DNA of 7,258 nt from an uncultured Desulfovibrionaceae bacterium. GTDB lineage: Bacteria > Desulfobacterota > Desulfovibrionia > Desulfovibrionales > Desulfovibrionaceae. Of the stretch, positions 4,498 to 7,258 are shown piece after piece. Within the stretch, counting starts at the first letter, position 1. The number at the start of each line of letters is the position of its first letter. The notes under the pieces were generated by a model. That model saw only the letters and a list, made by a program, of their open reading frames with translations, was not told where the DNA came from and ran no database searches. The DNA is taken from assembly GCA_947074125.1 (NCBI GenBank), contig CAMTOM010000071.1, positions 1 through 7,258 on the forward strand. The letters run 5' to 3'. Both the position numbers and the translations under genes were made by a program.

Positions 4498-6339
4498 ATG
4501 AGTCATCCGCTCCTTGGTGGCGCCCAGAATGAGCGACACCTGCTGTTGGGGAATGAGGCCATTGTACGTGGTGCGCTGGAAGCTGGTGTTAACGTTGTGA
4601 CCTGCTATCCTGGAACGCCTTCTTCTGAAGTTCCTGATACCTTCTATAAGTTGGGAGGTAATGGACGTTACAAGATGGAATATTCCGTGAATGAAAAGGT
4701 TGCTATGGAAGTGGCGGCGGGTGCTGCGCTGGCTGGCGCCATGGCTCTTGTAACGATGAAACATGTGGGACTTAATGTGGCAGCAGACCCTTTGTTTACT
4801 GCCGCATATACAGGTATGCCTGGTGGTTTGGTTGTGCTGTCTGCTGATGATCCTGCCTGCCATTCCAGTCAGAATGAGCAGGATAATCGCTACTATGCCA
4901 GGGCTGCCAGTCTGCCCTGTTTTGAGCCTGCCTCAGCGCAGGAAGCCAAGGATATGACACATCAGGCATTTCGGTTGGCGCGAGAGCTGCAACAGCCTGT
5001 TCTTTTGCGTACGACAACACGTTTGAATCATATGCGAGGCGCTGTTCATTTTGATGCCCTGCCACAGGAGATGCCGCTTGTTCCCTGGAAGAATGAGAGC
5101 ATGCGTTTTGTTCCTGTGCCGGCAGTGGCGCGCAACCGCCATAAAGTGCTTGAAGAAAATATGCGCCTTGCTCGCAACTTTGCTGAAACCTCTCCCTGGA
5201 ATGTGGAATCAGGTCAGGGAAGAATGGGGGTAATTGCCAGTGGCATTGCCAGAGCGTATCTTGCTGATGCTCTGTATGCTGGAGGTTGGGAAGACAAGGT
5301 TCGCGTTTTTGAACTGGGGATGAGCTGGCCACTGCCAGAAACACGCCTGAAAGAATTTTTGCGGCAGTGCGACAGGGTACTGGTGCTGGAAGAAGGTGAG
5401 CCTTTGCTTGAGCAAGGAATTCGCGATCTGGCACAGCGCCATAATTTGCCTGTAAATGTGGCGGGTAAGAATGGCGTTCTTTTGAGTATTCATGGTGAAT
5501 ATTCCACTTCTTCCATCATGCAGGGGCTGGCGGCATTTTTGGACTGTCCCTCTCCGGTAACAGCAGCGCGTGCCCATACTACAGGATTGCCAAACCGTCC
5601 TCCCAATTTGTGTGCGGGCTGTTCGCATCGTGCTGTATATTATGCTGTACGCAAGCTCTTTGGGGATGAGGCTGTATATTCTTCTGATATTGGCTGCTAC
5701 ACATTGGGTCTTTTACCGCCCTTACGTATGGCGGATTTCCTTGTGTGCATGGGCTCTTCTATTTCTGCAGGGAGCGGCTTTGCCTGGGCAAGTGGCAAGC
5801 CTGTGATTGCCTTTGTTGGAGATTCAACCTTTTTTCATTCTGGTCTTTCCGGTTTGGTCAATGCTGTTTTTAATCAGCACGATATTCTTATGGTGATCCT
5901 TGATAATGGGACAACGGCCATGACGGGGCATCAGCCCAATCCAGGTATGGAGCAGGCTGTTCTGGGAGAAGGGGTGCAGCATCTGGATATTGAATCTGCT
6001 GTGCGTGGTGTTGGTGTGACGGAAGTATGTCGGGTAAAGGCGTACAATCTGAAAGCATTAACAGAAGCTCTTCAAAATTTCCGCGAGAAAAAAGGCGTAC
6101 GAGTCTTGATTGCTGAAGAGCCTTGTGTTCTTTATGCCCGTCGTGTGCTCAAAAAGACATTGCCGCAAGTCGCCACTGTGGCGGTACAGGGAGAGGATGC
6201 CCGTCGCTGTGCCGAAGAGCTTGCCTGTCCTGCCTTTTATAAGAAGGACGATGATTTGTATGTAGACGCAACATTGTGCTCTGGGTGTATGGTGTGTCTG
6301 CAAATAGCGCCTAAAGCATTTAAAGCTGTCAAAAGGTAA
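4498..6339 (+). CDS. iorA: Indolepyruvate:ferredoxin oxidoreductase, alpha subunit
   Basis: IorA, with IorB, oxidatively decarboxylates indolepyruvate and other aryl-pyruvates to acyl-CoA, passing electrons to ferredoxin; this serves aromatic amino acid breakdown, or synthesis in reverse. The protein has 613 residues. The N-terminal domain opens GNEAIVRGALEAG (18-30), with CYPGTPSSEVPD (36-47) and the likely TPP-activating glutamate in NEKVA (Glu66). The TPP-binding domain has LCAGCSHR (371-378), SSDIGCYTLG (395-404) and the GDS...N motif (GDSTFFHSG 441, NGTTAMTGHQPNPG 470). The C-terminal ferredoxin-like tail is reduced. Its first motif keeps only Cys571 and Cys577 (CAEELACP). The second has Cys594, Cys597 and Cys600 (CSGCMVC), with Ala604 where the fourth Cys-Pro cysteine normally stands. 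The start at 4498 has AAGGAG at 4486-4491, six bases away. iorB follows after four bases. Confidence 0.96.
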   Translation: MSHPLLGGAQNERHLLLGNEAIVRGALEAGVNVVTCYPGTPSSEVPDTFYKLGGNGRYKMEYSVNEKVAMEVAAGAALAGAMALVTMKHVGLNVAADPLFTAAYTGMPGGLVVLSADDPACHSSQNEQDNRYYARAASLPCFEPASAQEAKDMTHQAFRLARELQQPVLLRTTTRLNHMRGAVHFDALPQEMPLVPWKNESMRFVPVPAVARNRHKVLEENMRLARNFAETSPWNVESGQGRMGVIASGIARAYLADALYAGGWEDKVRVFELGMSWPLPETRLKEFLRQCDRVLVLEEGEPLLEQGIRDLAQRHNLPVNVAGKNGVLLSIHGEYSTSSIMQGLAAFLDCPSPVTAARAHTTGLPNRPPNLCAGCSHRAVYYAVRKLFGDEAVYSSDIGCYTLGLLPPLRMADFLVCMGSSISAGSGFAWASGKPVIAFVGDSTFFHSGLSGLVNAVFNQHDILMVILDNGTTAMTGHQPNPGMEQAVLGEGVQHLDIESAVRGVGVTEVCRVKAYNLKALTEALQNFREKKGVRVLIAEEPCVLYARRVLKKTLPQVATVAVQGEDARRCAEELACPAFYKKDDDLYVDATLCSGCMVCLQIAPKAFKAVKR

Positions 6340-6343
6340 GATT

Positions 6344-6949
6344 ATGGATAAGCAAAAACGCATTCGCATTTATATGACTGGTGTGGGTGGTCAGGGAACG
6401 TTGACGGCAACAACTCTGCTGGCGCGTACGGCTCTTGATGAGGGGTTGGATGTTGTTGCAGGTGAAGTGCATGGGATGGCGCAACGTGGTGGTGTGGTGG
6501 AATCTGTCATCTTGCTGGGAGGCTGGAAAGCGCCCAAACTTGATTTTGGTGAGGCGGATATTCTTTTAGGCTTTGAGCCTTTAGAGACATTGCGTGGTCT
6601 GCCATATCTGCGTTCTGGCGGCATTATTTTTTCTAGCGAAGATGCTATGGAGCCACTTTCTGTTTGCCTTGGACAGGCACAATATCCAGCTTTGGCTGGT
6701 ATTAAGGAAAAATCACAGGCTGTTGCCGGAAAAAGCTTCTTTTTGCCCTGTCGTTCTCTTGGGCAGGAAGTGGGTTCTGTGCAGAGTGGCAATACTGTGC
6801 TTTTGGGAGCACTATGCGCTTCTGGCGCATTGCCTTTTACTGAAACAGCCTTAGAAAAGGCTATTCAGAAGCATTTGCCTGCCAAGATCGTGGAAACAAA
6901 CATCAAGGCTATGTATCTTGGCGTTGCAAAGGTCAAGGCAGCATCCTGA
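6344..6949 (+). CDS. iorB: Indolepyruvate:ferredoxin oxidoreductase, beta subunit
   Basis: IorB is the small subunit, homologous to the gamma domain of pyruvate and 2-oxoacid:ferredoxin oxidoreductases, and completes the active enzyme with IorA. The 201 residues are normal length. The glycine-rich loop MTGVGGQGTLTATTLLA (11-27) and the conserved GEVHGMAQRGGVVES (40-54) are clear family signatures, and FGEADILLGFEPLETLR follows. The C-terminal part contains SGNTVLLGALCASG. The start codon lies four bases after the iorA stop, and its ribosome binding site (AAGG at 6333-6336) is inside the iorA 3' end. The pair is therefore tightly co-transcribed and probably translationally coupled. No defect is seen. 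A strong hairpin follows 58 bases downstream. Confidence 0.95.
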   Translation: MDKQKRIRIYMTGVGGQGTLTATTLLARTALDEGLDVVAGEVHGMAQRGGVVESVILLGGWKAPKLDFGEADILLGFEPLETLRGLPYLRSGGIIFSSEDAMEPLSVCLGQAQYPALAGIKEKSQAVAGKSFFLPCRSLGQEVGSVQSGNTVLLGALCASGALPFTETALEKAIQKHLPAKIVETNIKAMYLGVAKVKAAS

Positions 6950-7007
6950 AGATATGGCTGGTCTGTTTAGATAGCAGTAAACGTTTTCACGTAGCATTAT
7001 TGATAAC

Positions 7008-7054
7008 ACAGATGTGGCGTCTTCTCAGTATTGGAGAGGACGCCACATCTGTTT
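7008..7054. terminator. Long-stem terminator after iorB, possibly bidirectional
   Basis: ACAGATGTGGCGTCTTCTC (7008-7026) pairs with its complement at 7034-7052 over 19 bp with one G-T wobble, around loop AGTATTG. Only TTT follows on the plus strand and no T-tract on the minus strand, so efficiency is less certain than stem strength suggests. It lies between iorB and a candidate minus-strand gene ending at 7081, as expected for convergent genes. Confidence 0.7.
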
Positions 7055-7080
7055 GATCGAGGAAAAATATTTCAGGCGTG

Positions 7081-7203
7081 TTATGGCTGAGCAGCCGGCA
7101 CAAAGTCGCCCAAGGTGACTGAGCCATCTTCGCCGCTGAGGCCAATCCAATAGTATTGGGTTTTGCCATCGCGATTCGTAAATGAGATGCCTCTTGTGGG
7201 CAT
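7081..7203 (-). CDS. Small hypothetical protein (40 aa), uncertain
   Basis: I do not recognise this protein. The frame reads MPTRGISFTNRDG... and ends SVTLGDFVPAAQP before TAA. The middle, KTQYYWIGLSGEDGS, looks like alternating beta-strand residues with Gly/Asp turns, as in a real small beta domain. The ending 28 bases before a terminator hairpin also supports a gene. Against it, GGAGG (7208-7204) touches the ATG with no spacing, and no other in-frame start exists. The upstream segment in another frame (7256-7203, KGIEYLFKSQYANGG) also looks coding, so this could be the tail of a longer, frameshifted gene entering from the right edge. Confidence 0.4.
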   Translation of the reverse strand: MPTRGISFTNRDGKTQYYWIGLSGEDGSVTLGDFVPAAQP

Positions 7204-7258
7204 CCTCCGTTAGCATATTGCGATTTAAATAGATATTCGATGCCCTTAATAACCGCTT

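Noticed and set aside
4796..5434. 212-codon open frame opposite iorA
   Set aside because: It is antisense to a clear iorA gene, has no recognisable motif, and is explained by codon use of the real gene.
7203..7256. Resemblance of KGIEYLFKSQYANGG to a pectate lyase segment
   Set aside because: The match is from memory, covers about 15 residues at a window edge, and the expected following Trp is Cys before the frame turns nonsensical. It is too weak for a functional call.

Overview
The window looks like chromosome from a Desulfovibrio-like deltaproteobacterium (Desulfovibrionaceae). I base this on the neighbourhood proA-nadD beside a TPR membrane protein and iorAB, on the tRNA-Ser style, and on the moderate base composition. 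This is recognition by eye, not a database result. The window joins a mobile region (left, about 1-735) to ordinary core genome (right).

Left part. Bases 1-483 are the 3' end of an IS481-family insertion sequence: the C-terminal half of its DDE transposase, a nested hairpin, and a terminus ending in ACA. The element sits inside a tyrosine integrase gene on the minus strand. Only the first 21 codons of that integrase survive (484-546), behind a good ribosome binding site. The integrase lies just downstream of a tRNA-Ser(CGA) gene (736-829, minus), the usual layout for a genomic island or prophage integrated at a tRNA 3' end. Short CCGTACAA repeats and a terminator lie between them. The rest of the island would lie left of base 1.

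Middle part. Bases 830-1313 hold no convincing gene. They contain a tRNA promoter candidate, a degenerate tandem array of about four to five units (period about 65, then shorter) and a G-rich hairpin. Next, on the minus strand, come proA (proline synthesis) and nadD (NAD synthesis), 22 bases apart and probably co-transcribed.

Right part. A good sigma70-type promoter drives a membrane-anchored TPR protein on the plus strand. After a rho-independent terminator come iorA and iorB, four bases apart. They encode indolepyruvate:ferredoxin oxidoreductase, which oxidatively decarboxylates aryl-pyruvates from aromatic amino acids. IorA shows a reduced set of iron-sulphur cysteines. A long hairpin ends the operon, followed by a small unrecognised minus-strand ORF near the window edge.

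I see no clear new biological system. The best leads are the IS-broken integrase at tRNA-Ser, the 65-base repeat array, and the apparent single-cluster ferredoxin tail of IorA.
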